Source of the DNA: Trichobilharzia szidati
Taxonomy: Eukaryota; Platyhelminthes; Trematoda; Strigeidida; Schistosomatidae
Direction of reading: 5' to 3'
Assembly: GCA_944472155.2 (NCBI GenBank)
Contig: OX235273.1
Location: 5,429,204 to 5,493,203 of the forward strand
DNA length: 64,000 nt
Shown here in pieces: positions 53,861 through 63,204 of the stretch (its first letter is position 1; the number at the start of each line of letters is the position of its first letter). Under the pieces are notes generated by a model. It saw nothing but the letters and a program-made list of their open reading frames with translations, did not search any database and had not been told where the DNA came from. A program made the translations under genes and the position numbers.

Positions 53861-53898
53861 TGTTAGTTTCGTCCGAATAGTGACTCATCAGGTGAATC
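53861..53898 (-). ncRNA. Hammerhead core in repeat Y, copy 2
   Basis: Minus strand CTGATGA (53,891-53,885), GTCACTATTCGGAC, GAAA (53,870-53,867), then CTAACAGCC. Core identical to copy 1; stem II loop shorter by four bases. Confidence 0.45.
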
Positions 53899-53939
53899 CA
53901 ACACTGGTGTGAGAGAAACAAGAAATTCAAAAAAGATAA

Positions 53940-55085
53940 CTATCTTTTCAGTGATTTTATCCTCAAAAGCAGCTGTACAATCGCATTTGTGCATATAAGT
54001 TCATTTAGTTACACGTATGATTTAATTCCACACTAAAACGAAAAGAGATTAGTGGTGATAATAATATTCAACTTGATATGAATGTTAGAAGATGCGAACA
54101 TTGACTACAAGTGGCTTAGAAATAAAATCACACAGGATTAGAAAATAGTTTATTTTAACGACTGCATGTTTGAATGGGATGAGCATTGGAAAGAAAACTG
54201 AAACGATGAAGGAGTCAGGACTAGTTTCTTTTGATCACATACCTCTGGCTTTTCGATGTAAATGGTTAGAGCCTCTACAGTGGAAACTATTTGGAAACAC
54301 ACTACCTTTGGTAGATTTTTGTTTACTTTGCAAATGACTTTGAATGATGAGTCAGTTGAGATGATGTGATAGATGTTGACAAGGTGTTGAGTTATGGAGC
54401 ATCCTAGTGAACCAGTGCCTCCCCTCTGCAGCCATGCTGGGTAATGATCTCTAATATATTTTGAAAGGACGCGCATAGAGCAACTTATGTACTTGTCTCT
54501 ACAAGGGCAGGTGAATTGATATCTGCACACTGGAGTGACCACATGGGGAAGTTTATCTTTTGAATTGCTTAGTAGCAGTGGGTGGCTAGAGTATATCACT
54601 ATAAGTGTTACTTTAAGAAACGTCTTTTCTAGGGAACTATAGGTTTTCCTTTTAAGGATATCTGCAGCTAAGTCGCCGTGGCGGTTCAGATTCAATTACA
54701 TTGTTTTCTTTGGTACAGAAATGCATCCCTCTCTTTTTGGCTTTGGTTTCATGTTCTCCACCACAAAATGGACTGGGTATTCATTTTGAGTAAGGTTGTT
54801 TTTGAGAAATAAGATCTCTTCTCCCACGCAGTCAATGCTGCGAAGTTCTTCTGATAAGCTGAGTAAGTGAAAAGATGAGAGCTGTTCTTTCGACTGACAG
54901 GTATTCAACTACAGAAGCTTGTCAGTTGGCCATTCCATGATGGTTTTCTGTGGATCGATCCTTTAAGAGTTCCCTCATCTCTTTCTGTCAATTCTACGTC
55001 CAGAAATGGAATCTTTGATTCACTTTCTAATTCCAGGGTGAATTTAATTGAAGGATGGCAATTCTTGTAATATAAAGTTTTGTTG
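53940..55085 (-). mobile_element. PLE-B-related copy, RT end and GIY-YIG
   Basis: Minus strand: IKFTLELESESKIPFLDVEL, LKGSIHRKPSWNGQLTSFCS, linker NEYPVHFVVENMKPK, LNRHGDLAADILKRKTYSSL, VCRYQFTCPCRDKYIS, LSKYIRDHYPAWLQRGGTGS, then EALTIYIEKPEVCDQ and a stop near 54,150. YIG reads YIS. The 3' region leads to the palindrome block (53,945-53,995) and on to repeat Y. Frames: 55,162-54,905, 54,908-54,696, 54,695-54,150. Confidence 0.85.
54150..54695 (-). CDS. PLE-B-related C-terminal ORF
   Basis: 181 codons: LNRHGDLAADILKRKTYSSL, KDKLPHVVTPVCRYQFTCPC (GIY-YIG start), RDKYISCSMRVLSKYIRDHY, CSITQHLVNIYHIISTDSSF, KVNKNLPKVVCFQIVSTVEA, IYIEKPEVCDQKK. The YIG glycine is replaced by Ser, so the nuclease is probably inactive. 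The upstream RT part is in two other frames. Confidence 0.8.
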   Translation of the reverse strand: MNLNRHGDLAADILKRKTYSSLEKTFLKVTLIVIYSSHPLLLSNSKDKLPHVVTPVCRYQFTCPCRDKYISCSMRVLSKYIRDHYPAWLQRGGTGSLGCSITQHLVNIYHIISTDSSFKVICKVNKNLPKVVCFQIVSTVEALTIYIEKPEVCDQKKLVLTPSSFQFSFQCSSHSNMQSLK

Positions 55086-55089
55086 GGCA

Positions 55090-55392
55090 AAACAAGAACC
55101 AATCCCCTAAAAAATATGCAGGAGAACTTGGAGATGGATTGGAGATTCACTGAGGAGGCCACTGGGTGACATCGCGCGTCAGGCCAACGCTCGAGTGGAA
55201 CTCGAAAGGGGAGCAGAGAGTGGGACGTCGAAGGGTGACATGGAGGAGAGCGTGTGAAGAGGAGTTGAAACAGTATGGATTAACATGGACGCAGGAGAAA
55301 AGTACAGCAGAAGACAGAAACAAGTGGAGACGTGTAGTTGAAGCCCTATGTTCCACTAGGAACCTAAGGGAGCAATAATGATAATAATACAG
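55090..55392 (+). mobile_element. RTE LINE fragment, 3' end
   Basis: Plus strand from AKQEPIP.KICRRTWRWIGD-type text; 55,166-55,378 is open and ends WRRVVEALCSTRNLREQ with a stop, then AATGATAATAAT. Well preserved but very short. Confidence 0.85.
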
Positions 55393-55599
55393 TTTAGATC
55401 GGAGTCATCATGACAGAATAAATAAGTGTCATCGACAGGCTTGTTTTACAGCAGTAATTTGTTAACTGTTCATTTTAAGATTCTATTTTCTAGACTGGCT
55501 GTAAAGAGCGGTCTGCTGAAAGTGGGCCAGGAGAAGATGTCATAATATATATCCACCTTCTTTAATATATGATGAAGTAGTTTAATTTGTTGGAATCCA

Positions 55600-55850
55600 G
55601 AGAGATTTCATCACGAGCTGACACCATCTAGGAAATCACTAGAAAGTAGTGAGCACTGAACAAATATTCCATCCTAGTTTCATACTTTTTAACAATGCGC
55701 ATCAGCGGCTCCCCATAGGACGGAACCCTGAACCTCAGGGTGCTGACCGTTGAGTAACTATGACAGAAACCTTTAGCCTGTAGATTCTGATTTCTTTCAG
55801 TTCACGATGTAATGTCTGGGTTTCTGTAGTCCTGCTTTTCTTTTTTGTTT
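55600..55850 (-). mobile_element. HH-SINE, minus strand, diverged
   Basis: TTTCATCACGAGCTGACACC tail, TTCCATCCTAGTTTCATAC hammerhead remnant, then head text ACCGTTGAGTAACTATGAC and CTTTCAGTTCACGATGTAAT upstream region (as at 25,958). Confidence 0.6.
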
Positions 55851-56039
55851 CTGTGAATGAATACTGAGATTGTAGTGTGATCATCAGAATAATTCTAATC
55901 GTGATCAGGTTTGTCTGGAGTTCTAATAAGAAGTCGTGGAGTCTACTAAGTCAGCTATGAGAGCACATAATCCCCTATAATATTGGCTGGCTGTGTCGCT
56001 AAAAATCACAAGTTATTATATGGGTGGAAAACACTCATG

Positions 56040-56355
56040 AGCCTGAACAGCTAGATGAGTGGTTGGTGACTTCTCTGACTGGAGCACTGGGCGACACGGT
56101 TTGAATCTCAGAAGGGAAATGAGTGCCCTCAAGGTTGCAGATACACCTAGCTGACGAGTTACAGTAAGCACGAATCCTAGGTCCAAGGCTTCTTTCCGAT
56201 TGCCTTCAACTACCTAATAACAACATTTCTGAGTGTACCATGATGGTGAGCCAGCTAGCTTGGTTTGGCCACATTGCAAACTTGACTGATAGAATTCAGT
56301 CTGCGTCAGACAAAAGACTAGACGCATGACACTAGTTAGTGTCTAATCAAAGAAG
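56040..56355 (+). mobile_element. SINE-D, full length
   Basis: Head with TGAGTGGTTGGTGACTTC and ACGGTTTGAATCTCAGAAG, middle CACCTAGCTGACGAGT, CCTAGGTCCAAGGCTTC, TGGTGAGCCAGCTAGC, end CACTAGTTAGTGTCTAATCA. Best copy for defining the family. Confidence 0.75.
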
Positions 56356-56359
56356 TTAG

Positions 56360-56535
56360 AATTAATGGTCAATGAGCTTGTCTCGCAACCTGAAGATCCT
56401 GCGTTCGAGTCCCAGTGGGGTCACTAACGCCTACTGATGAAGAGTCGCAAACTAGGACGAAACTGGTTTCTGTAACTCCTTAACAGTTTTCAGTCGTTTT
56501 CTAACAATTATCAGTTCATGGGCAAACTTTAAACC
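56360..56535 (+). mobile_element. HH-SINE, plus strand
   Basis: Head TCAATGAGCTTGTCTCGCAA and GCGTTCGAGTCCC, then CTACTGATGAAGAGTCGC (core with C3 changed to A), AACTAGGACGAAAC, and a shifted tail. It begins right after SINE-D. Confidence 0.7.
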
Positions 56536-56892
56536 AATCTACCTGGGTTTAAGTAGAGGTTTCGTCAACTTAGGAGGGGTCGGGGTTACCGTCTGAGGAA
56601 TTTCCAATCTAAGGTGGCAGTCAGCTTGACATACGTAGGCTCTAGATAGGTAAGCCGTAATGGGGAATGACAGACAATCCACTTCCATTTCACTAAATAC
56701 AAATGAAATTTTGATCCATTATTTTCCCACAGTGATATTTCTGTTGACAAAGAACCATTCTCAATTTTAGAATTTTCCCGTCGATTGATTGAACCGAAGT
56801 GCTCAGTTTCAGGTTGACATGTCGGCTTCTTGTGCAGATGATTCGACGATATCTGACATGTAATTAGAAGTTAATTGGTGGATGGTGACTAG

Positions 56893-56955
56893 CAGTGGAA
56901 TCCAGAAAAACGCGGAGTTTTCGTCCTACTTGGGACGTGTGGTCAGCTGGATGTA
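56893..56955 (-). ncRNA. Sm-alpha hammerhead, minus copy, damaged
   Basis: Stem I ATCCAG/CTGGAT kept; core CTGACCACA instead of CTGATGA; GAAAAC kept; the GTC cleavage triplet is lost (GTTTTT). Confidence 0.55.
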
Positions 56956-57232
56956 CCTGCATTTTGCAGTGAGTGATGACGTTCCCACCAAGGCTCGAAC
57001 CCAGTGCCCATAGTTTCAAACGCCAAAGCGTTATACACTAGACCACTTAGGCCACGATAGCCACCTCCTGTGCAACGGGTCATATTAATTATTAATTCAA
57101 TTTTGGATTTTCCCGTCGACTGATTGAAGCGTTGCCCAAGTGGTCTAGTGTATAACATTTTGGCGTTTGAAACTATGGGCACTGGGTTCGAGCTCTGTTG
57201 GGAATATCATCATTCACTGCGAAATACAGGTA

Positions 57233-57284
57233 CATCCAGCTGACCACAAGTCCCAAATAGGACGAAAAGTGCGTCCTGGATTCC
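57233..57284 (+). ncRNA. Sm-alpha hammerhead, plus copy, damaged core
   Basis: Stem I ATCCAG (57,234-57,239) with CTGGAT (57,276-57,281), stem II GTCC/GGAC, GAAA and GTC kept. The core reads CTGACCACA: the essential G8 is replaced, as in the minus copy, so cleavage should fail. Confidence 0.65.
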
Positions 57285-57389
57285 ACCAAAGAACCGTTTT
57301 ACTTAAAACTCTTCCTTACACGCTCTAGTTTTAAATAAACATTCTTCTTTCCTCTTCAGACACTTTGAAACAACTGTTCTCAAGTATTT

Positions 57390-57545
57390 TCATGGTTTGA
57401 TATCAGTTAGAAAGTTACTGGGAACCAGGGAGTACTGGAAAGCTATTTCGTCCTGGTTTGGTACTCTTCAGCAGTATGTTACTACGGGATTTTGAACCCA
57501 AAACCTTCATGTTATAAGGAAATCTTCTAGACCAACCGTTCACTG
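57390..57545 (-). mobile_element. HH-SINE, minus strand, with good hammerhead core
   Basis: Tail GGTTTGATATCAGTTAG, hammerhead at 57,427-57,480 (core CTGAAGA, stem I TACTG/CAGTA perfect, GAAA; cleavage triplet TTC, stem II with one mismatch), head GGATTTTGAACCC. Confidence 0.7.
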
Positions 57546-57644
57546 GGACCCAGTCATATGATTTACTCTTACTAAATCATGATTTTATCGTGACTAGCAC
57601 CAGCGAATGTCATCATCGAGTGTTTGTCATCATGCCCGACCCCA

Positions 57645-57775
57645 TGGATCCATAGGCTATTTCGTTCTGGTTTGGTTCAATAGTATGCACCCACCGATAT
57701 TCGAACCCATGACTTTCAAGTTGCAAGCTGAGGACGTTGATGACTCAGCTACTGGGACGCAACCCAGTGGCTATT
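57645..57775 (-). mobile_element. HH-SINE, minus strand, truncated
   Basis: GCTATTTCGTTCTGGTTTGG, GTATGCACCCACCG, ATTCGAACCC and the head up to GACGCAACCCAGTGG. Same orientation as the copy at 57,390. Confidence 0.65.
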
Positions 57776-57929
57776 ACGAGGTACTTTAATGCAATTTAAG
57801 GTGTACATTATACATAATTTATCATCACTCAAGTTGACCTTCCCAGACTAACTTCTGATTGGATGATTTTTTTAACGAATCAAATTAGAATGTAGGTTAA
57901 GAGAAATAATGATTAATAACGAAGAAATA

Positions 57930-58010
57930 ATATGATTGGTTAATTGGACATAATAATCACTAACGTGGATTGGCTAATTCTGTCAACATGGAGAAGTATA
58001 AATACGAAAA
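57930..58010 (+). promoter_or_regulatory. Possible core promoter of the GAS2-like gene
   Basis: Two inverted CCAAT boxes (ATTGG at about 57,936 and 57,969) and TATAAATAC at 57,997-58,005 lie about 245 bases before the ATG, with no repeat recognised in between. A TTGTGCAG at 58,216-58,223 could instead be a splice acceptor of a leader exon. Confidence 0.3.
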
Positions 58011-58244
58011 TAAATTGATAAAACGATGAAAATAAAGTTAACCTTTCCTTAGAATGCACGTGTCTACTTATCGGAATAATTGATAAAATCATGGATTTTT
58101 CTACTTTATGACTCTTCTGTCAAAAATCAATAATACTGGAAATTTCTACATTATGATATGTGAAATGTGAAGAAACTTGAAATATATATATTCATATTCA
58201 TCATTATTACATAATATTGTGCAGTTGATTAAACACTAATCGTT

Positions 58245-59662
58245 ATGAGTCGCATCAACGGGAATCATAGTAATAATAATAATAATAATCGTGCTTTCTC
58301 ACTACCCCCAGAGAACATCAATTCAAAAACACATTATATCCCAGTGAAGGCAACGAATATCAATCCTCAACAGCATAGTAGGACACCGGGCGGTGGAAAT
58401 AATGAAAGGGATCAGCGGAATATTAGAGCCAGACAGTCAAATAATAATAATAATAACAACAAGAACTACTCATCACTCGACTGGGATGAGAAACACGATC
58501 GTACAGACAGTGAAACAATGCTTCAAGAAACCCTGAATAATTTCGATAATATAACTCGACAATTTATGTGTCATTCGCCTAGTTTAAGCAGTTTGAATAC
58601 CGATGAAGACAGTGGATATGTTCGTACACCGTTTGGAAATCGTCAGTTAGCAGATTCAGCGAATTCTGTTTTCAATTCTGGGCATACAGCATCAGAAGAT
58701 TCCGTTGGTGGAAGTTCTAGTAATAAAGATGAATTTATACTGGTTATGATTGAAGACCTGGTTGACTGGTTCACAAAAATGTATCCAAATATGGCGGCTG
58801 GTTTGAATTCAGATAATTTCTTTGATCGTCTGTCTGATGGTGTCCTGCTGTGTCATTATGCTACGGAGTTACATAATCGGTTAGCTGCAGAATCAGGTAA
58901 TACACTTCGAAATAGTAGACCTATTAAGTTGGCCAATTTTCGTGTCGGTGGTGTTCAGGCGATCCTTCCAGCTGCTAGCCCAGTCTATCAAACACGTGGA
59001 TTGAACTCATCCAACGCTGCAGTTAGTTTTATTTCACGTGATAACGTCTCAAATTTTATTCGTTGGTGTCGTCAACTTGGTATGCGTGATTCTACACTGT
59101 TTGAAAGTGAAGATTTAGTCTGCCGTAAGAATCCACGTAATGTTGTTGTCTGTCTTCTGGAGTTGGCGCGTCTTGGTGGTCGAGTCGGTATGTCTATCCC
59201 AGAGATTGTTCAGCTAGAAGTGGAAATTGATGAACAACTGGCACGAGAGAATTTATCTAAGGAGTCTTTCAATCGATTAGCAGAGGAATATTCATTATCA
59301 GATCGAAAGACCAATGGGGATGAGAAAAATAAATCAATAAATCCTGGCCAACTGGACAGACATAACCGTGAAAAAAATATCGATTTAACTGCTGAGAATA
59401 ATAATAATAACAATAATATAATAATAATAGTAATGATAATAGTAGTAATGATAGTCAAACTTATTATTATCGATCGAATCGTTCTACTGAATTACGTCGA
59501 CAACAACAACAGCAACAACAGCAGAATAGACAACTGTCAAAGAGTAGAGTCAATCAAGCACAAAATTCAAGTCAAAAACAAACAAAAGATACACAAGAGG
59601 ATAAAAAACAGAGACAGGAAATTCAACGGCCAGCTGTTGATTTTCGTTCTTTAGATGAATTG
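58245..59662 (+). CDS. GAS2-like cytoskeletal linker, exon with calponin-homology domain
   Basis: ATG 58,245 follows an in-frame TAA at 58,230. Residues 1-160 are low complexity (two Asn runs) with Ser/Thr-rich text; 165-320 form a GAS2-family CH domain (IEDLVDWFTKMYPNMAAGLN, FFDRLSDGVLLCHYATEL, RDNVSNFIRWCRQLGM, LFESEDLVCRKNPRNVVVCL, LELARLGGRVGMSIPEIVQL). In this family CH binds actin and a later GAR domain binds microtubules. The frame slips by one base in an (AAT)n run near 59,416 (codon 390): the plain frame goes on into an unlikely Ile-rich tail to 59,654, while the next frame reads SNDSQTYYYRSNRSTELRR, poly-Gln, and RPAVDFRSLDELV up to GTGAGT at 59,663. LDELV usually opens the GAR domain, so the exon end is credible and phase 0. 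The GAR exon is not in the window. Confidence 0.85.
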
Positions 59663-59668
59663 GTGAGT
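59663..59668 (+). other. Splice donor of the GAS2-like exon
   Basis: TTG/GTGAGT, a strong donor, directly after the codons for LDELV in the corrected frame. Confidence 0.7.
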
Positions 59669-59949
59669 GAGTATTTTCTCTTCCTAAATAAAGTGATAAT
59701 TTTTTGTGTACTAAATATGTTTAAATTCCAACTTGGAGTAAATTGACTCGATAGTTTGCTTAGAATACTACGAATATTGATCTTGTAGGCAGAGTGGTTT
59801 CAAATCCATGGGCGGGAACCTACACTAGAGTCTGTGGCTGTTTTCTTGCGTTCCATCTGGCTTCAGGCTTTCAAAGTTTCATTAAAGAGGGTAATGGCTT
59901 GCCAGTCTCACTCCAGAACTTGTCTCTTTTGCTATCTTTTTATTGTCTA
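59669..59949 (+). other. Intron sequence without repeats
   Basis: Presumed start of the intron; nothing recognised. Confidence 0.4.
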
Positions 59950-60151
59950 GTGCGTCCGTGGCACAGTGGTTAGGACTCTCGCCGACCATGCACATGGTCC
60001 GTGGTTCGATTCCCTTCCGACGCACACCCGATATCTTCGGTCGGCCTGCAAAATTTGGGCTACCGACATCCATGCTGAAAATTCCATACTTGTACTGAAA
60101 ATACGGTGTGGCATCAAGCTGTAGTCAAATATAAAAAATAAAATAAATAAT
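59950..60151 (+). mobile_element. SINE-A, plus strand
   Basis: Head GTGCGTCCGTGGCACAGTGG with B box GGTTCGATTCC, then CACACCCGATATCTTCGGTC, ATGCTGAAAATTCCATAC, ACGGTGTGGCATCAAGC and an AAATA-rich tail. In the presumed intron, same strand as the gene. Confidence 0.9.
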
Positions 60152-60542
60152 CTAGGCGAGGTTGGGGTGGGTGTCGGCTGGGAATGGGACCCGACCAACT
60201 GTTTATTTGGTAGGAATTCTACCAGTGGAACAAAGAAGCATGAGATTGGATAAAACAGTTGTATATATTGTCTCTCTTATATCTTTATTTTTAGAATGAA
60301 TTTGACTTTAAAGTAAAATTTATGACTCTGAAAATAAACCTTCTATAGTGCTACACTAAAATAATTCAGCAATCCAGTGACTCGACAGTGTCATCACAGC
60401 ATAAGACGAAAGTAATTGGGCAAGCTGGAATTTATATTTTGGAAGGTAACAGAAAAGTGTGAGTTATGCACAGAGTTGTAGGACCAGCCAAGTGCCTTTA
60501 ACAATCTTGAGGAATTCCATGACAATTGCGCGTTCTTCTCTT
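60152..60542. other. Spacer
   Basis: No recognised feature. Confidence 0.35.
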
Positions 60543-60830
60543 TATTCTCATTATTATTCTCTTGGGTTCTCATTGAAACATACGGCTTCACTGTCACATC
60601 TGCATTTTACTCTGTCCTCTAGAGTCTTTTTTATCTGGCTTCACGATTGCCTATAAGGTTTTGTTTCCTCCCTGAATGGTCTTCCTCGTGTCACAGTCGG
60701 ACCCACGTCCAACTCATAGTTTCCTAAACCTATTCCACCCGAGGGCCTGGCACAGGATGTCACTCAACGTTCTTCTTAGTGTGGTGTATGTTCAGTTCAT
60801 CCCTGTCTCCTTCGACGGGCAGTGTTAGCT
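60543..60830 (-). mobile_element. RTE LINE relic, 3' end, left part
   Basis: Minus strand: TATTATTCTCTTGGGTTCTC tail, GAAGCCGTATGTTTC, TAGTTTCCTAAACC region and CCTGTGCCAGGCCCTCGGGT. Interrupted at about 60,830; continues at 61,285. Confidence 0.65.
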
Positions 60831-61284
60831 GATATAGGGTCAGGCTGGAAAAGAGCTAGCGGCGGTCAAACCAAAACATGGCTTACCAGTCAATGAAATC
60901 TACAACAGTTAGTCTAGGCCACGTAGGAAGGTGTTGACTTCCTGGTTGGGGTCCTCGGGACGGTAAACACCAATGGTTGGAAACAAGTGGTGACACGGCT
61001 CAAAATCGTTCTCAATGGCTAACGCAGATGCATACACTCCTTGTGACTTATGATTTCCAATGAAACTGTTTTGTTCTTCGTTATTACTATACCTTTGTCT
61101 CACACCTCTGTTTACTGTCTATATTATGCATTTCTCCTACTTTCTTCTTTTGCTTTGTGTGCTACAAGGAGGGAGTGTGGTGACTTGAACTGCCGCACAT
61201 ATGTGTAAAGTTCTATGTCGAAAACAGACAGACAGACCTTCGGCGTACTAGTTTGATAGAAGGTAGGTTGTTGGTTGACTAGTA
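60831..61284. other. Unclassified insertion inside an RTE relic
   Basis: About 455 bases with no RTE similarity between two collinear RTE pieces. Contains TGTGGTGACTTGAACTGCCG and GTTGACTTCCTGGTTGGGG. Could be an LTR or coding fragment of another element; family unknown. Confidence 0.35.
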
Positions 61285-61705
61285 ATACCAGAGTTCCTAT
61301 TTGCTTATCCTGTCTCGTCGGCCATCTCATCTTCGATACGAAGGGAAGGCAGTTGCTAGCGGAAGTCTGCAGTGTGCTTTTGCAAGTATATTTTGATGAT
61401 GTTCACGACAACTGTCTGCACTATATAGAACAGTTGACTGACTTGACATTATACCGAGTGTATTAGATTCTAGACTAATGAAGGTTTGTCTAGCTTTTTC
61501 GATCGTGGCTGGTTTTAATGTTCTCATCTGTCCCGTCTAAATAAGATTTATCCTGTTGATGGTGATTACAGCTTGTTTTATTCTGTTGGTTAAGCGTCTT
61601 CATCACCTATGTCTTCGGTTGAAGTCCTGTCTTTTCTGCCAACTTGTTAGTTTTGGTTTGTAGATCTTCGTTTTTGTGTGACATTTGACATAAATCATCC
61701 ACCTA
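61285..61705 (-). mobile_element. RTE LINE relic, right part
   Basis: Minus strand: RWPTRQDKQIGTL, CREHHQNILAKAHCRLPLAT, NPATIEKARQTFISLESNT, then AKLAEKTGLQPKT-like text near 61,630. Collinear with 60,543-60,830. Confidence 0.6.
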
Positions 61706-61715
61706 TGACATTTGT

Positions 61716-61912
61716 GTGCGTCGGTGGCACAGTGGTTAGGACTCTCACCGACCATGCACATGGTCCGGGGTTCTATCCCCTACCGATGCACACCCGATAT
61801 CTATGGTCGGCCTGCGAAATTTGGGCTACCGATATCCATGCTGAAAATTCCATACTTGTACTGAAAATACGGTGTGGCATCAAGCTGTAATCAAAATAAA
61901 AAATAAAATAAA
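61716..61912 (+). mobile_element. SINE-A, plus strand, clean copy
   Basis: Head 61,716-61,791 with A box TGGCACAGTGG and B box GGTTCTATCCC, body CACACCCGATATCTATGGTC to ACGGTGTGGCATCAAGC, tail of AAATA units. Full length about 197 bp. Confidence 0.9.
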
Positions 61913-62084
61913 ATATCGTTGTTATAAACGTAAGTACTTTTCCTCAATACAGATTCAGTTACATTTAACTGACTTATATAGGATAGATAGACCGTAAAAT
62001 ACGATTAAGAGTCGAACACTGTGATCCTTTTTTTATCACAAATTTGAACATGTTTTAACTCCATTAAAGATTAGATTGTCTTTT
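61913..62084. other. Short spacer
   Basis: No recognised feature. Confidence 0.35.
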
Positions 62085-63115
62085 TGATAAATCACACAGT
62101 GTTACACAGTAATATTAACTGACGACCACGTTTCAAGCACAATTTATCACTGCTCATAATCATATCAGGTCACTCACTCACACAACTTTCTTGCTTCATT
62201 TATATACATGAGTAAAAACTGATGATTAGACATTTGAATAAAAATCAATATAAGATAAAGTACATTCAGAAATAATAATATGAGTGTTATCAATCAAATA
62301 CAATCAGACGGGAAATAACACGTTTTTTACGGTAAAAATAAGTAACTTGTTAGAATGTTAAAATGTGAATTGAATTGAAATACATTTTAACATTATTTAT
62401 TATTCTGCAATTTAACTGGTACTCGATGAACCAGGACTCAGTAATCAATCTCTCCCTCTTTTCACCTACCTATATTACTCCTTAGAATTTTGACTCTGTC
62501 CCACCCACTCTATTGTGTAGTTGTGTGTTAATGCATGCAGTACAATGTAGTGCTGAGCTCCTTTCTATATTACTTATGTTCTGATAATCTCACTAATCCT
62601 AATCTACTAGTTTGGCCTATGTAGCTGACCTCACTCGCAGTCATTGCAAGGTATTTTGTAAATAATATTTTTTTTGTCCAATTGGGTCCGCTGAGTCCTT
62701 TAACCTAAAGAGCTTGTCCTACCTGAGTGAGTTTGTATGTTTGAATGCCACCACTCTAATTCCTGCTTTATTGAGTATCCTACTACGTAAGGTTTCAGAT
62801 GTCCCCTCCTTGTATGGTAAAACTGCTACTGTAGATGCCTTATACTCTTTCTTATTTATGTTATCATTATTAGTTTCACCATTATTTTTATTTTGCTTTT
62901 GACCTTTTCTCGTCTTCCTAATGAATTTTATAGGATACTTAGTTCTTAAACACCGATGCTTCTTCTTCTATCTGTTTTATTTCATCATTTAAGTCTTTTG
63001 TTGTACTACTTAGTACTACTCCTCGGTATGTTAGACACTTAACTAAGCCTGGCTTAACAGTTAACGGATGACAAACAGATGAGATGAATTAAAGTCTAAA
63101 TATCTATGTTTTATA
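62085..63115 (-). mobile_element. PLE-A relic, minus strand
   Basis: 3' end with hammerhead-like motif (62,115-62,172), an unrelated 200-base piece at about 62,215-62,415, then minus-strand coding text: ESWFIEYQ-type end, SRLVR region, KDSADPIGQKK, ILNKAGIRVVAFKHTNSLR, KFIRKTRKGQKQNKNNGETN and KAGLVKCLTYRGVVLSSTTK. Numerous frameshifts and small insertions. Confidence 0.75.
62115..62172 (-). ncRNA. Hammerhead-like motif in PLE-A relic
   Basis: Minus strand: stem I CTGAT/GTCAG, core ATGATTA plus T, stem II GAGCA/TGCTT (one weak pair), GAAA, stem III AC-GTG-GT, cleavage GTC. Pairing strands and GTC are in hammerhead order; only the core departs from consensus. Confidence 0.4.
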
Positions 63116-63204
63116 TTTAATGATCTGTTAAAGGAGACTAACACAACAGTTTCTTGTTACATGTCAGCTGGTAAACAGTTAGATAGTTTTGAAGTGTTAG
63201 TTTT

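Larger units (their letters stand above)
53345..53905 (-). repeat. Repeat Y, copy filled by a SINE-B
   Basis: Same text as 50,730-51,115 with a SINE-B inserted after ATTAAAACTT (53,524-53,533). The minus-strand hammerhead core is kept. Confidence 0.65.
56870..57300. mobile_element. Inverted pair of Sm-alpha-type SINEs
   Basis: Minus unit 56,870-57,060 and plus unit 57,115-57,300, head to head. Heads differ from HH-SINE: A-box side AAGTGGTCTAGTGTATAAC, then GGCGTTTGAAACTATGGGCA and B box GGTTCGAGC. The ribozyme block GTCCCAAATAGGACGAAA matches the hammerhead described for Sm-alpha repeats of schistosomes. Confidence 0.8.

Noticed and set aside
59420..59654. Ile-rich C-terminus of the GAS2-like ORF with a possible membrane segment
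   Set aside because: It is the out-of-frame reading of an AAT/CAA-rich coding stretch; the other frame gives Asn/Gln-rich text and a splice donor.
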